Assembly: GCA_002724245.1 (NCBI GenBank) | Contig: PBOG01000014.1 | Location: 1 to 64,000, forward strand | From: Planctomycetaceae bacterium | GTDB taxonomy: Bacteria > Planctomycetota > Planctomycetia > Pirellulales > Pirellulaceae | Reading direction: 5' to 3' | DNA length: 64,000 nt | Part shown: piece after piece, positions 63,042-64,000 of the stretch | Position numbering within the stretch: position 1 is the stretch's first letter | How the letters are laid out: each line of letters starts with the position of its first letter | Program-made: the position numbers and the translations under genes | Notes under the pieces: generated by a model | The model's input: only the letters and a program-made list of their open reading frames with translations | What the model was told of the DNA's origin: nothing | Database searches by the model: none

Positions 63042-64000
63042 TCAGTTTCCCGGATTTGCCAGGCGCGGATCGGTCGCTTCCTGGATTCCTTCACCAATCA
63101 AGTTGTATGCCAGCACCGTCAGAAAAATGGCGGTTCCCGGAAACACGATTTGCCACCAATAACCCGCCTGAATTGTGGTCTTCCCTGAGTTAAGGATGGT
63201 GCCCCAGCTGGGGTTGGGCGGTGGTGCGCCAAAACCGAGGAGGCTAAGACCCGCTTCAATCAAGATAGCCGCGGCAATTCCAAAAGCGATCGGAACCATT
63301 ACAGGTGCCAGCGAATTTGGCAGGATATGTCGGAACATGATCCGCAAACGTCCGGCGCCGATGCTCCGCGCGGCGATGACGAACTCGGACTGTCTCAGCT
63401 TGAGGAACTCTGCCCGGGTAAGCCGGGCCATGCTCGTCCAACCCGTCAGCCCTAGGATGGCCATCATGTGCCAGATGGAGGGACGATCAATGGTCACCAG
63501 CAGTGCTAAGATCAGGACCAGTGATGGGATACATAACACGAGTTCGATCAGACGACTCAAGAGCATATCGACCCAGCCTCCCAGATAACCGGCAATGGCG
63601 CCGACCGTAATGCCAATCACAGCTGCGATTCCTGTTGACACGAAACCGACAAGCAGCGCAATCCGGGTTCCATGGACCATGCTGGCGAAGATGTCGATAC
63701 CCGAGGTGCCGTAGGTTCCGAACAGGTTCAACTGACTAGGACGTCCCTCTGCACCTGATTGGTTGCCGGGCCGATCTTCCCACTCTCCTTTGCGGACACG
63801 GCGGTAGGGGTCCTGGTAGACGAGGGGGAAAATGGCCCAGCTATCGGGATCTTTCTTCTTGAGGTTCTTGGGAAACACATTGCGGAACCGATCTTTCAGG
63901 AAAATCGGGTACTTCCAGCCACGGATGTAGTATTCGATACAGGGAAAATAGACCTCACCTTTGTATCGGCAGACGATCGGTTTGGTACCGGCGATCAGTG
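63042..64000 (-). CDS. Oligopeptide ABC transporter permease, DppC/OppC family (5' end outside window)
   Basis: The frame is open to base 64000, so about 320 residues of the C-terminal part are seen. The first visible segment is extracytoplasmic-like (CRYKGEVYFPCIEYYIRGWK) and continues to LFGTYGTSGIDIFASMVHGT. Membrane helices follow (IALLVGFVSTGIAAVIGITV, CIPSLVLILALLVTIDRPSI), with the EAA loop near LRQSEFVIAARSIGAGRLRI and the final LTVLAYNLIGEGIQEATDP. The long insert before the core is typical of planctomycete OppC-type permeases. The product pairs with a DppB-like permease and substrate-binding protein that should lie beyond the window end. Confidence 0.93.
   Translation of the reverse strand, partial: LIAGTKPIVCRYKGEVYFPCIEYYIRGWKYPIFLKDRFRNVFPKNLKKKDPDSWAIFPLVYQDPYRRVRKGEWEDRPGNQSGAEGRPSQLNLFGTYGTSGIDIFASMVHGTRIALLVGFVSTGIAAVIGITVGAIAGYLGGWVDMLLSRLIELVLCIPSLVLILALLVTIDRPSIWHMMAILGLTGWTSMARLTRAEFLKLRQSEFVIAARSIGAGRLRIMFRHILPNSLAPVMVPIAFGIAAAILIEAGLSLLGFGAPPPNPSWGTILNSGKTTIQAGYWWQIVFPGTAIFLTVLAYNLIGEGIQEATDPRLANPGN

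Noticed and set aside
1-64000. CRISPR arrays, tRNA/rRNA genes, insertion sequences, prophage
   Set aside because: I looked for regular spaced repeats, T-arm-like GGTTCGA motifs in gaps, transposase or integrase motifs and phage structural proteins, and found none. Short RNA genes could still be missed by eye.

Overview
The window looks like a chromosomal segment from a planctomycete (Planctomycetota, probably near the Pirellulaceae). This rests on repertoire, not on any search. It holds five Gfo/Idh/MocA-type proteins, two of them with Tat signals. It also holds a sulfatase, two secreted PQQ-type beta-propellers, a secreted NIPSNAP protein, a TIGR03790 protein, a YCF48/CBM9 mosaic, an oligopeptide ABC permease with the long extracytoplasmic insert, and mostly single, scattered housekeeping genes rather than long operons. 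DNA is moderately GC-rich, with GTG and TTG starts. I saw no rRNA, tRNA, CRISPR array, insertion sequence, integrase or phage gene, so this reads as core genome.

Layout. 1-7068 (plus strand): the tail of an unknown repeat protein, alaS, a FabF-type ketosynthase, an AroE-type dehydrogenase with an altered substrate motif, and a small BON protein with a recognisable promoter. 7157-11906 (minus): a five-gene surface-glycan/LPS-core set (GT4, methyltransferase, FkbM methyltransferase, WaaE-like GT2, heptosyltransferase-like GT9). 12166-23388: DASS anion symporter, msrA, and a sugar-handling neighbourhood (three Gfo/Idh/MocA proteins, a sodium:solute symporter, NIPSNAP and PQQ propeller), with a threonine-synthase-like enzyme between. 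23452-32490: map, leuS, a secreted VWA protein, a MazG-like pyrophosphohydrolase with phnW, and bioF with an EVE-domain gene.

32991-42284: an MFS transporter with a secreted orphan protein, a Tat-exported oxidoreductase, a polyprenol-phosphate mannosyltransferase-like GT2, a sugar-nucleotide reductase, a DUF58 protein, and an SDR followed by a degenerate oxidoreductase-like protein with a membrane anchor. 42545-57310: an HtrA-type protease with three 104-residue PDZ modules, a TIGR03790 protein with a TPR-like insert, an ABC-2 permease and HEAT-repeat protein, the YCF48/CBM9 mosaic, recA with a promoter-overlapping palindrome, and a second HtrA-type protease. 57552-64000: purE, a second PQQ propeller, a sulfatase, and a peptide ABC transporter (fused ATPases plus a permease that runs off the window).

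No single new multigene system stands out. The best leads are the recA operator-like palindromes, the membrane-anchored SDR/oxidoreductase-like pair, the multidomain secreted proteins (51074-54160 and 44768-47248), the 14-G tract inside alaS, and a set of roughly 12-15 bp tandem duplications at gene starts and in gaps.
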